From contig NZ_VLLG01000002.1 of assembly GCF_007830125.1 (NCBI RefSeq), positions 1,248,550 to 1,312,549 of the forward strand: a stretch of DNA of 64,000 nt, given 5' to 3'. The notes beneath the pieces were generated by a model. It was given only the letters and a program-made list of their open reading frames with translations, did no database searches and was not told the origin of the DNA. How positions within the stretch are numbered: position 1 is the stretch's first letter; each line of letters starts with the position of its first letter. This DNA comes from Chitinophaga japonensis (lineage in GTDB: Bacteria; Bacteroidota; Bacteroidia; Chitinophagales; Chitinophagaceae). Positions 51,314 to 58,822 of this stretch are shown piece after piece. Position numbers and translations under genes: made by a program.

Positions 51314-52000
51314 ATGCGCATATCCCTCTTGCTTGGCGGCCTGCTCCTGTACGGCTGCAGCATGGTAAAAAAAACACCGGCAGCAGCCGGCAACGATCTC
51401 TATACCGCCGCACAGGAATGGAAAGTACAGATCAACGATGGCTGGCTGTCCGCCAAAACCATCCGTTACGGCAACTATACCACCTCTTCCCGCAGGAACG
51501 GGATGGCGGCCGAAACAAACATCACCTTTATCAAAGCAGCGGAAAATCCCTTTAACTTTTACGTAAAGGACAGCAGTGAGCAGATACTGGTGCAATGCCT
51601 GCGCACCCCGCGGGCTACCTTTGCAGACCGTCCGCTGCCGGCGGCACTGGCGCAGGAGCCGACCGGCGCCCGGTTCTTTTATGCCCTTATCAACGGCATA
51701 CAGCTACACCCCCTGGTACGCTGGGAGCTGATCCTGAAAGACCCGCATTACCTGGAGCTGAACGATAACAAACCGGCGGGCATCCTCCGCTCACCGGAAG
51801 AAGACATCCGCATTACCGCGCATAACCGTATGGGCATCGTAAATGCCTATGAGAAAGCTTGCTATGAATTTCATTACCGTGGTGCGCCGGTAGCGGCGGT
51901 AATGCCGGGAGCCCAGCCAAGGGTGTGGGTGAGCAACCGCATTACCCAGGATGTAGAGAAGATACTGGCGGCAGCTATCGGGGCATTACTGATGAGATAA
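51314..52000 (+). CDS. Hypothetical lipoprotein
   Basis: A 228-residue protein with a short lipoprotein signal (MRISLLLGGLLLYGC, Cys15). The body looks like a compact beta-rich exported protein (WKVQINDGWLSAKTIRYGNY, FFYALINGIQLHPLVRWELI). No family is recognised. It begins 29 bases after lpxD and may share its transcript, hinting at an envelope role. Its end overlaps the convergent epimerase gene by 15 bases. Confidence 0.68.
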   Translation: MRISLLLGGLLLYGCSMVKKTPAAAGNDLYTAAQEWKVQINDGWLSAKTIRYGNYTTSSRRNGMAAETNITFIKAAENPFNFYVKDSSEQILVQCLRTPRATFADRPLPAALAQEPTGARFFYALINGIQLHPLVRWELILKDPHYLELNDNKPAGILRSPEEDIRITAHNRMGIVNAYEKACYEFHYRGAPVAAVMPGAQPRVWVSNRITQDVEKILAAAIGALLMR

Positions 52001-52984
52001 AGGCGCCTCCATTTCCTGCCGGAAAGCGCGGCATACCGTGGCGATGGTTTCCTTCAAGGGCGCAAAGCGGAAGGCGGGCAGCAGGCGCTGTATCTTTTCA
52101 CTGCTGTAGTATACTTTAAGCTGTGCCGTGCGGGCCGTTTCCCTGGTTACAAGCGGTGGCCTGCCGGAAAAAAAGCCTTTCAGCTTTTCCATGCGCCATA
52201 CGATCTCCGCCATCCAGGGCTGCACGCTGATGTGCGGCGGCTTCCTGCCCAGTTGCGCCGCCATTTCGCTGAAAAGATCATAATAGCTCCAGTTATCCGC
52301 GGAAAGCACGAAACGCTCCCCGCTGATACCGCTGTCCATCAGCAGGCGCATGGCCTCCACTACATCCCTTACATCCACAAAGCCGTTCACACCGCTGGTA
52401 TAGAAGGGAAACTCTTTCCAGGCGTTCTTTACCAGCGCGCCGGAGCCGCCGTCCTGCCAGAAACCGCTGCCCAGTATAATGGACGGGTTTACGATAACAG
52501 CGGGCAGCCCTTCCGCTATGCCGCGCCATACTTCCATCTCGCTCCGGTATTTACTGATGGCGTATTGGGAGTTGTTGCCGCTGTCCTGCCATTCACAATC
52601 CTCATCGATCATCTTTCCTTCCTTTGCGCGGCCCAGCGCTGCTACGGAGCTTACGTGCACCAGCTTTTGCACGCCGGCGTCCAGGCTCAGGTTCACTACG
52701 TTGGCCGTGCCTTCAATGTTCACATGCATCATTTCCCGGTGGTGCCGCGGCTGGAAAGATACTACGGCGGCGCAGTGGTATACCTGCGTTACATCCTGCA
52801 GGGCTTCCTCCAGGCTTATAATGTCCAGTATATCTCCCTGCAGCCATTGTACCTGGTGTTGTATATCCCGTAAAACGTCGGGGATCTGCTTACGGTATAA
52901 AGCGCGCACGGGTTGGCCGGCATTCACCAGTGCCCTTAATAAATAACTGCCTAAAAAACCTGTTCCGCCGGTAACTAAGATCAT
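51986..52984 (-). CDS. NAD-dependent epimerase/dehydratase (extended SDR)
   Basis: A 332-residue extended SDR. Cofactor motif VTGGTGFLGSYLLRAL at the N-terminus, active-site tyrosine/lysine in YAISKYRSE (about 150-158), and a preceding VHVSSVAALG that supplies the Ser. It is closest in general features to the dihydroflavonol-4-reductase-like group. The substrate is unknown. It is convergent, with overlap, to the lipoprotein at 51314, and upstream is an inverted repeat. Confidence 0.9.
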   Translation of the reverse strand: MILVTGGTGFLGSYLLRALVNAGQPVRALYRKQIPDVLRDIQHQVQWLQGDILDIISLEEALQDVTQVYHCAAVVSFQPRHHREMMHVNIEGTANVVNLSLDAGVQKLVHVSSVAALGRAKEGKMIDEDCEWQDSGNNSQYAISKYRSEMEVWRGIAEGLPAVIVNPSIILGSGFWQDGGSGALVKNAWKEFPFYTSGVNGFVDVRDVVEAMRLLMDSGISGERFVLSADNWSYYDLFSEMAAQLGRKPPHISVQPWMAEIVWRMEKLKGFFSGRPPLVTRETARTAQLKVYYSSEKIQRLLPAFRFAPLKETIATVCRAFRQEMEAPLSHQ

Positions 52985-53022
52985 GAAATGATGTTCACAT
53001 GTTAATAGAAGGCCAAAAATAA

Positions 53023-53112
53023 GCTAAAAGCTGAAAGCATAAAGCTAAAAGCTACCGTAGCGGTTTTATCCGCGCCAATGGGCTTTTTGCTTTATGCTTT
53101 CAGCTTTTAGCG
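53023..53112. repeat. Inverted repeat, AAAGC-word family, copy 2
   Basis: Left arm AGCTAAAAGCTGAAAGCATA, then AAGCTAAAAGCT; right arm GCTTTATGCTTTCAGCTTTT, then AGC, pairing over about 23 bases. The right arm (53090-53112) runs into the 3' end of the dehydrogenase gene and encodes its last three residues AKS and stop. It is related to the repeat at 29309-29382. Confidence 0.75.
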
Positions 53113-53966
53113 TAATTGTAGAAGCCCTGCCCGCTCTTGCGGCCCAGTTGCCCCTGTTCCACCCTGGCTACCTGCAGGGGGTTGGGCGCAAAACGCGGCG
53201 CGTGGTCCGCAGCGTCGTACAGGGATTGAGTAACGGCCAGGTTCACATCATTGCCAATGAGGTCCATCAGGGCAAAAGGTCCCATACGGAAGCCGGCGCT
53301 TTCCAGCAACCGGTCTATGGTGGCAAAGTCCGCCATGCCCTGCTCCGCCGCTTTCAGGGCTTCCAGGTAGTAATGCCGCGCTACCCGGTTCACAATAAAG
53401 CCAGGCGCATCTTTTACATGCACCGGCGTTTTGCCCATGCTCAGGGCCAGCTCATAGATAAGCGTGGCCACCAGGGGGTGGGTGTGCCGGGCGGTCACCA
53501 CTTCCACCAGCTTCATAACAGGCGCCGGGTTAAAGAAATGCATACCGGCTACCCGCGATGGATTGACCACCTTTTCCGCTATGCGGGAAACAGGCAGGGA
53601 AGAGGTATTGGTGGCAAATATGGTCTCGCTGTGATTGATCTCCGCCAACTGGTTGAACAGCCCGGTTTTGGCAGGTACCTGCTCGGCAATGGCCTCAATG
53701 ATCACTTCCCCTATGCAGTCATGCAACTGGGAGGTAAAGCGGATGCGCTGCAGGGTATTATTACGCTCCGCTTCCGTAATCCTGCCTTTGGCCACTGCCG
53801 TATCCAGGTTTTGGGTAATCCGGGCACGGGCCTTGTCCGGCATGCCCGGCAGGATGTCAAACAGCACGGTGTTGTAACCGCTGCCGGCAGCTACCTGCGC
53901 AATGCCGGCGCCCATAGTGCCGGCGCCGCATACAGCAATGGTATGTACCTGGTCAAGAGAGATCAT
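53100..53966 (-). CDS. 3-hydroxybutyryl-CoA dehydrogenase
   Basis: A 288-residue 3-hydroxyacyl-CoA dehydrogenase with the Rossmann motif VCGAGTMGAGIAQVAAGSG, the catalytic His region GMHFFNPAPVMKLVEVV, and NRVARHYYLEALKAAEQGMA in the C-terminal domain. It interconverts acetoacetyl-CoA and 3-hydroxybutyryl-CoA, or acts in fatty-acid oxidation. It follows pheS by 17 bases. The final residues (AKS) are encoded by the repeat arm. Length is normal for the family. Confidence 0.93.
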   Translation of the reverse strand: MISLDQVHTIAVCGAGTMGAGIAQVAAGSGYNTVLFDILPGMPDKARARITQNLDTAVAKGRITEAERNNTLQRIRFTSQLHDCIGEVIIEAIAEQVPAKTGLFNQLAEINHSETIFATNTSSLPVSRIAEKVVNPSRVAGMHFFNPAPVMKLVEVVTARHTHPLVATLIYELALSMGKTPVHVKDAPGFIVNRVARHYYLEALKAAEQGMADFATIDRLLESAGFRMGPFALMDLIGNDVNLAVTQSLYDAADHAPRFAPNPLQVARVEQGQLGRKSGQGFYNYAKS

Positions 53967-53983
53967 ATAGTGAAATGTGAAAG

Positions 53984-55012
53984 CTACAAGGTTCCGGTAA
54001 ACTGCTCCAGGAAACGTGTATCATTTTCAGAGAAGAGGCGCAGGTCCCTGATCTGGTATTTCAGCATGGTAATACGTTCTATGCCCATACCAAAGGCAAA
54101 GCCGGTATACTTTTCAGGATCAATGCCGCAGTTCTCCAGCACTTTGGGGTGCACCATGCCGCAGCCCAGTATCTCTACCCAGCCGGTGTGCTTGCACACG
54201 GAACAGCCCTCTCCGCCACAAATGATGCAGGAAATATCCATCTCCGCGCTCGGCTCCGTAAAAGGGAAATAGGAAGGCCGGAAACGGATGCGGATATCTT
54301 CCCCGAACAGTTCCTTTACAAAGTGATACAGCGTTTGTTTCAGGTCGGCAAAGGACACGTTCTCATCAATGTACAGCCCTTCCGCCTGGTGGAAGAAACA
54401 GTGGGCCCGGGCGCTGATGGTCTCATTGCGGTACACGCGGCCGGGGCAGATCACCCGTATGGGCAGTTGGCCGGCTTCCATAGCGCGTACCTGCACGCTG
54501 GAAGTATGGGTGCGCAGCAGCCAGTCCGGGTTTTTGCTGATGTAAAAGGTATCCTGCATGTCGCGTGCAGGGTGGTTCTCCGGCAGGTTCAGCGCCGTAA
54601 AGTTATGCCAGTCGTCCTCTATCTCCGGCCCTTCCGCTACGGTATAGCCCAGGCGCTCAAATATGTGAATGATCCGGTTGCGTACAATGCTGATGGGGTG
54701 GCGGGTGCCCAGGCGGTGCGGCTCAGCCGGGCGGCTGAGGTCTGCGGTAGCCTGCGTTTCGCCGGCGCCGTTCTTCAGTTGCTCAAACTGCGCATACTTT
54801 TCTTCCGCCAGTTGCTTGAAACTGTTGAGCACCTGGCCAAACTCCTTCTTGCGCTCGTTGGGCACCTGCTTCATTTCGCCGAACATGGCCTTTACAATAC
54901 CTTTTGTTCCCAGGAACTTAATACGGTATTGTTCCAGCTCTTCCGCCGTGTTGGGCGCAAAAGCTTCTATTTCCTGCGTATAGGCCGCTATTTGCTGTAC
55001 TATCTGCTCCAT
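53984..55012 (-). CDS. pheS: Phenylalanyl-tRNA synthetase alpha subunit
   Basis: A 342-residue PheS. The N-terminal coiled-coil region (FLGTKGIVKAMFGEMKQVPN) binds tRNA. The class II core shows motif 2 in RVYRNETISARAHCFFHQAE, the phenylalanine-site segment FTEPSAEMDISC and motif 3 in GFAFGMGIERITMLKYQI. The beta subunit (pheT) is not in the window. The gene precedes the dehydrogenase and is divergent from the GAF-kinase gene. Start and length are normal. Confidence 0.97.
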   Translation of the reverse strand: MEQIVQQIAAYTQEIEAFAPNTAEELEQYRIKFLGTKGIVKAMFGEMKQVPNERKKEFGQVLNSFKQLAEEKYAQFEQLKNGAGETQATADLSRPAEPHRLGTRHPISIVRNRIIHIFERLGYTVAEGPEIEDDWHNFTALNLPENHPARDMQDTFYISKNPDWLLRTHTSSVQVRAMEAGQLPIRVICPGRVYRNETISARAHCFFHQAEGLYIDENVSFADLKQTLYHFVKELFGEDIRIRFRPSYFPFTEPSAEMDISCIICGGEGCSVCKHTGWVEILGCGMVHPKVLENCGIDPEKYTGFAFGMGIERITMLKYQIRDLRLFSENDTRFLEQFTGTL

Positions 55013-55080
55013 AGGGCAACAAAGATAAGAGAAATGGCGAATGCCAAAAAAATCTTACCTTTTGGTACTGAAATGCGGCT

Positions 55081-56397
55081 ATGACTGTTACTTACTACAT
55101 TGGAGCCTCCATTGCGCTCCTGGTATGTATGGTGCCCGTATACGCGCTGCTGGTAAAGTACAAAAGGAAATATGAAGCAGAGGCCACGGTCACCTATTTT
55201 GCCACCTCCCTTTTCGGACAAAACACCATAGACGATATACTCTGGGACGTAGCCAAGAACTGCATCCGCCAGCTCCAGTTCGAGGACTGCGTGATCTACC
55301 TGCTGGATGAAGAACGGCAGGTGCTGGTGCAGAAAGCGGCATACGGCCCTAAGAACCCGGTACGCTTTGAGATAAAACAGCCCATCGAGATACCGGTAGG
55401 CGAGGGCATCACCGGCACCGTTGCCCTTACGGGAAAGCCGGAGATCATAGCCAACACCAGCAAGGACAGCCGCTATATCCTGGACGATGAGCAACGCCTC
55501 TCCGAACTGGCGGTACCCGTCTTTTACGAGAACCGGGTGATCGGCGTGATCGACTCGGAGCACCACCGCAAAGGCTTTTATACCACGGCGCACCTGCAGG
55601 TGCTGGAAAAAATAGCCGCCATATGCGGGGCCAAAATCGGGAAGACCCTGGTAGAAGAAAAAGCACGCCGGCAGGAGGCGGAAGTGCAGCACCTGCAACG
55701 GCAGCTCGCGGAGTTCCGCCTGGTAACGCTCAAGTCGCAGATGAACCCGCACTTCCTGTTCAACTGCCTGAACGGTATTTATAATTCCATTGTAACCGGC
55801 GAGGTGGAGAAGGCCCAGGAGTACATTTCCAGCTTTGCCCGCCTGCTGCGCATGGTGCTGGTGCATGCGGAAAAGAACTTTATTTCCCTGCGCGATGAAA
55901 TGGACCTGCTGCAATACTACCTGAAAATAGAATCCCTGCGCACCGACCATGCTTTCGACTATTCCATGGAAATAGACGAGCGGATCAATCCCGAAGAGCA
56001 CTACGTGCCGGGTATGCTTATACAGCCTTTCCTGGAAAATGCCATCTGGCACGGGCTGATGAACAAGCACGGAGAACGGCGCCTGCACATTGGCTGGCAT
56101 TACCTGGGAGACAATATGCTGCTCTGCGAGATAGTGGACAACGGGGTAGGCCGGAGCGAAGCCGCGCGTATACATAAAAGCGGGCTGAAAACCGGCAGCC
56201 ACCAGTCAAAAGGCATGCAGCTCTGCCAGGAGCGGGTAGAGCTGTATAAGTCCCTATTCAATACCCGCTTCAGCATACAGGTGCTGGACCTGTCGGATGC
56301 GGACAACCGGCCGGCGGGCACCCGGGTGGAGATCGCATTTGAAATGGACCCCGAAGGGTATGAAATACCAAATCCCAAATTCCAAACACCGGGGTAA
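55081..56397 (+). CDS. GAF-domain LytS-type sensor kinase
   Basis: A 438-residue kinase: membrane helix at 5-25, GAF domain at about 45-195, coiled coil at 195-225, then the His_kinase domain with LVTLKSQMNPHFLFNCLNGI (phospho-His in PHF) and an ATPase region (LIQPFLENAIWHGLMNK, DNGVGRSEAARIHKSG). No LytTR regulator is adjacent; the next regulator is OmpR-type and convergent, so this kinase looks orphaned. The C-terminal tail IPNPKFQTPG is the translation of a repeat arm (from about 56366) and is unlikely to be functional. Confidence 0.92.
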   Translation: MTVTYYIGASIALLVCMVPVYALLVKYKRKYEAEATVTYFATSLFGQNTIDDILWDVAKNCIRQLQFEDCVIYLLDEERQVLVQKAAYGPKNPVRFEIKQPIEIPVGEGITGTVALTGKPEIIANTSKDSRYILDDEQRLSELAVPVFYENRVIGVIDSEHHRKGFYTTAHLQVLEKIAAICGAKIGKTLVEEKARRQEAEVQHLQRQLAEFRLVTLKSQMNPHFLFNCLNGIYNSIVTGEVEKAQEYISSFARLLRMVLVHAEKNFISLRDEMDLLQYYLKIESLRTDHAFDYSMEIDERINPEEHYVPGMLIQPFLENAIWHGLMNKHGERRLHIGWHYLGDNMLLCEIVDNGVGRSEAARIHKSGLKTGSHQSKGMQLCQERVELYKSLFNTRFSIQVLDLSDADNRPAGTRVEIAFEMDPEGYEIPNPKFQTPG

Positions 56398-56550
56398 AAA
56401 ATTCCAAATCCAAAATCCCAAATTCCAAACAGCAAACATGCCTTTTAACTAAAAGCAGATTGCTTTTAGTTTTGATATTCGCTACCTCCTTTGGAATTTG
56501 GGTTTTGGGATTTGGGTTTTGGGATTTGGGTTTTGGGATTTGGGTTTTTA
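56364..56550. repeat. Inverted repeat, CCAAATCCCAAA family, copy 3
   Basis: Left arm from about 56364 (ATACCAAATCCCAAATTCC ... AAAATCCCAAATTCCAAAC), right arm 56491-56550 (TTTGGAATTTGGGTTTTGGG, then a tandem of GATTTGGGTTTTGG). The arm starts 33 bases inside the upstream gene. It lies between the convergent GAF-kinase and OmpR-type genes. Confidence 0.85.
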
Positions 56551-57237
56551 AAATATCAGTTTATACCCCACTCCCCTGATATTTACGATCTGCACCCGCG
56601 GATCTTCCTTCAGGTAACGGCGTAGCTTCGTGATGAACACATCCATACTGCGGGCGTTAAAAAAGCTGTCATCGCCCCAGAGGTCCAGCAGCACGGCCTT
56701 GCGCTCCATTACCTGGTTCTTGTTGTCGTACAGGCGGCGCAGTATTTCCGCCTCGCGGTGGGAAAGAAAAGCGGTATTGTTATTACGTGTAAGGGTTTGC
56801 TTGATGTAGTTGAACGCATACTGGCCTATCATCACCACATCATCGCTGTCGCTGACGGCAGGCGCCGGCTGCTCGCTGGAGCGCTTGAGCAGCGCCTTTA
56901 TCCGCACGATCAGCTCATCCATGCTGAAAGGCTTTTTCAGGTAATCATTCCCGCCCAGCTCAAAGCCTTTTACCACATCCGCCGTCTGGGACTTGGCGGT
57001 CAGGAAGATAATAGGGGTGATCTTGTCCTGCTTGCGGATCTCCGTGGTAACGGTAAACCCGTCCATGTTCGGCATCATGATATCCAGCACCACCACATCG
57101 GGCCGGTGCTGCTGGTACAGGCGCAGCCCTTCCCGGCCATCTGCTGCGTAGAGCATGTCAAAGCCCCGCATTTCCAGGCTGTCCTTTACGATCTGGCCCA
57201 GTTGCCATTCGTCTTCTATCAGTAATACTTTTGCCAT
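56548..57237 (-). CDS. OmpR-family response regulator
   Basis: A 229-residue regulator: receiver with acidic EDE (8-10), Asp52 in VVVLDIMMPNMDG and Lys in DYLKKPFSMDEL, and an OmpR winged helix (about 135-229: FLSHREAEILRRLYDNKNQV, then SMDVFITKLRRYLKEDPRV). It is 5 bases downstream of the kinase gene and is its partner. It is a candidate binder of the TTAAC boxes in the divergent promoter region upstream of the kinase (58719-58822). Confidence 0.95.
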   Translation of the reverse strand: MAKVLLIEDEWQLGQIVKDSLEMRGFDMLYAADGREGLRLYQQHRPDVVVLDIMMPNMDGFTVTTEIRKQDKITPIIFLTAKSQTADVVKGFELGGNDYLKKPFSMDELIVRIKALLKRSSEQPAPAVSDSDDVVMIGQYAFNYIKQTLTRNNNTAFLSHREAEILRRLYDNKNQVMERKAVLLDLWGDDSFFNARSMDVFITKLRRYLKEDPRVQIVNIRGVGYKLIF

Positions 57238-57242
57238 AGCCC

Positions 57243-58679
57243 TTAAACAGGTAATTGGATGATGAATTCGCTGCCTTTGTCCGGCTCGCTGCTCACGCGT
57301 ATCGTACCGTTGTGCAACTGCACGACCTTCTTTACATAGCTTAAGCCCAGGCCAAACCCTTTTACATTGTGCAGGTTGCCGGTTGGCACTCTGAAGAACT
57401 TGTCAAAGATACTCTCCTGGTACATACGGGGTATGCCTACGCCATTATCTTTTACCCGGATGGTCAGCAAGCTGTTCTCCTTCACGCATTGAATATGCAC
57501 CATCGGGTGCTCCCCGGAATACTTGATGGCGTTATCCACCAGGTTGCTGATGGCGTTGGATAAATGCGCCTTGTCCACGTAAGCCAGGGGGTGATCCAGC
57601 CGGTTATCGTAGCGGAACTGCACCGGCCGGCCGGCTTTCAGTTGCTGGTTGGTGATGATGTGGTCTATCAGCTCGTTCAGGTCCGTTTCTTCCCGGAACA
57701 GCTCTACTTCCTCTTTCTCCTCGGCGGCTATCTGCAGCACTTTTTCCACCAGGTCTGACAGGCGCTGCAGCTCCTGTTTGGAAATATCCAGGTAGCTGCG
57801 CGTCTTGCGCTGGTCGCTCAGCGCATTGAAGTTCTGCATGGCCTCTACTGCCGCATATACGGTAGCAATGGGTGTTTTCAGCTCATGCGTCATATTGTTG
57901 ATAAAATCGTTCTTCACATCAGACAGCCGTTTCTGTTTCAGGATAGTGCGCAGCATGTAGATGAAGCAGAGGGTGGTAAGTATCAGCAGCAGCAGGGAGC
58001 TCACCAGCGTCCAGATCATCTTCATCAGGATGTACTGCATGGGGGAGGCGAATACAGCCTGCACAAAGAGGTTGCTGGCGGGGTTGAAGGGCATTTTGAA
58101 GGTTTTCAGCGGCACCTTGAGCCGCATGCTGTCCCGGAAGCTTTCCCGGGCAAAATTGCCGAAATCCACGTGAAAGGTATCCATGTGGTAGTCCGGGACG
58201 ATCTGCCGGTTGTGCAGCTCCGCCCTGAAAGATGAATCCAGGCCCCGCAGGTTTACGCTGTCCCCGTACAGGTTATTCAACATAATTAGGTCCGATATCT
58301 GCCGGGCCAGGGTATCGGCGAAAGTACGGGAAGGCGTGCCCCGGGAAATGGTGCGGATCTTCCGGTCCCTGCTCAGGATGGAGTCGATAATAACCCTGGC
58401 CGTATCCACCTTGTCTTCCGGGAAACCCATCTGCTCCAGCTCCAGCGTAAGCCCGTTCACCTGCTGCCTGGTAGTGTCTGCCACATAGTAGTGTATATAG
58501 CGCCGTACATCGGAGAACTGGTTGTTGAACAGCGCGGTGCGCAGGGCCCCGTTTATATCGCGGTTAAACTGGTCCAACTGTACCTGGTAGGAATTGTACA
58601 GCCAGTATCCCTGGAAAAGATAGATGCCCAGGATACAGGTGCACATTAATATGAGTATGTTGCGGATCCGCTTACGCAT
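57243..58679 (-). CDS. Sensor histidine kinase with large periplasmic domain
   Basis: About 478 residues from ATG 58679 (an earlier start at 58718 adds 13). An N-terminal helix (NILILMCTCILGIYLFQGYW), a periplasmic domain to about 230, a second helix (LVSSLLLLILTTLCFIYML), then HisKA with NMTHELKTPIATVYAAVEAM (phospho-His) and ATPase motifs ISNLVDNAIKYS, VKDNGVGIPR, FDKFFRV and GFGLGLSYVKKV. It pairs with the OmpR-type regulator and is divergent from a large outer-membrane beta-barrel gene that it probably controls. Confidence 0.95.
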   Translation of the reverse strand: MRKRIRNILILMCTCILGIYLFQGYWLYNSYQVQLDQFNRDINGALRTALFNNQFSDVRRYIHYYVADTTRQQVNGLTLELEQMGFPEDKVDTARVIIDSILSRDRKIRTISRGTPSRTFADTLARQISDLIMLNNLYGDSVNLRGLDSSFRAELHNRQIVPDYHMDTFHVDFGNFARESFRDSMRLKVPLKTFKMPFNPASNLFVQAVFASPMQYILMKMIWTLVSSLLLLILTTLCFIYMLRTILKQKRLSDVKNDFINNMTHELKTPIATVYAAVEAMQNFNALSDQRKTRSYLDISKQELQRLSDLVEKVLQIAAEEKEEVELFREETDLNELIDHIITNQQLKAGRPVQFRYDNRLDHPLAYVDKAHLSNAISNLVDNAIKYSGEHPMVHIQCVKENSLLTIRVKDNGVGIPRMYQESIFDKFFRVPTGNLHNVKGFGLGLSYVKKVVQLHNGTIRVSSEPDKGSEFIIQLPV

Positions 58680-58718
58680 AAGATTATACGGCTGGCGTAC
58701 AAAACTATTGCTTTCCAC

Positions 58719-58822
58719 CCGTCACTGCATGCTTTTCTTAACAATAATTAACAGTAAATAAGGGTCCTTAACGGAGGAATGCATTTTACTTCTTAACTTA
58801 CACAGCCGGTATCCATTCAGCT
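58719..58822. promoter_or_regulatory. Divergent promoter region with TTAAC boxes
   Basis: Between the kinase and outer-membrane protein genes are TTAAC copies in CTTAAC (58737-58742), ATTAAC (58747-58752), CTTAAC (58767-58772) and CTTAAC (58792-58797). The first two form TTAAC-N5-TTAAC, a 10-base period typical of OmpR/PhoB-class tandem sites. Likely operators for the adjacent regulator. Confidence 0.45.
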
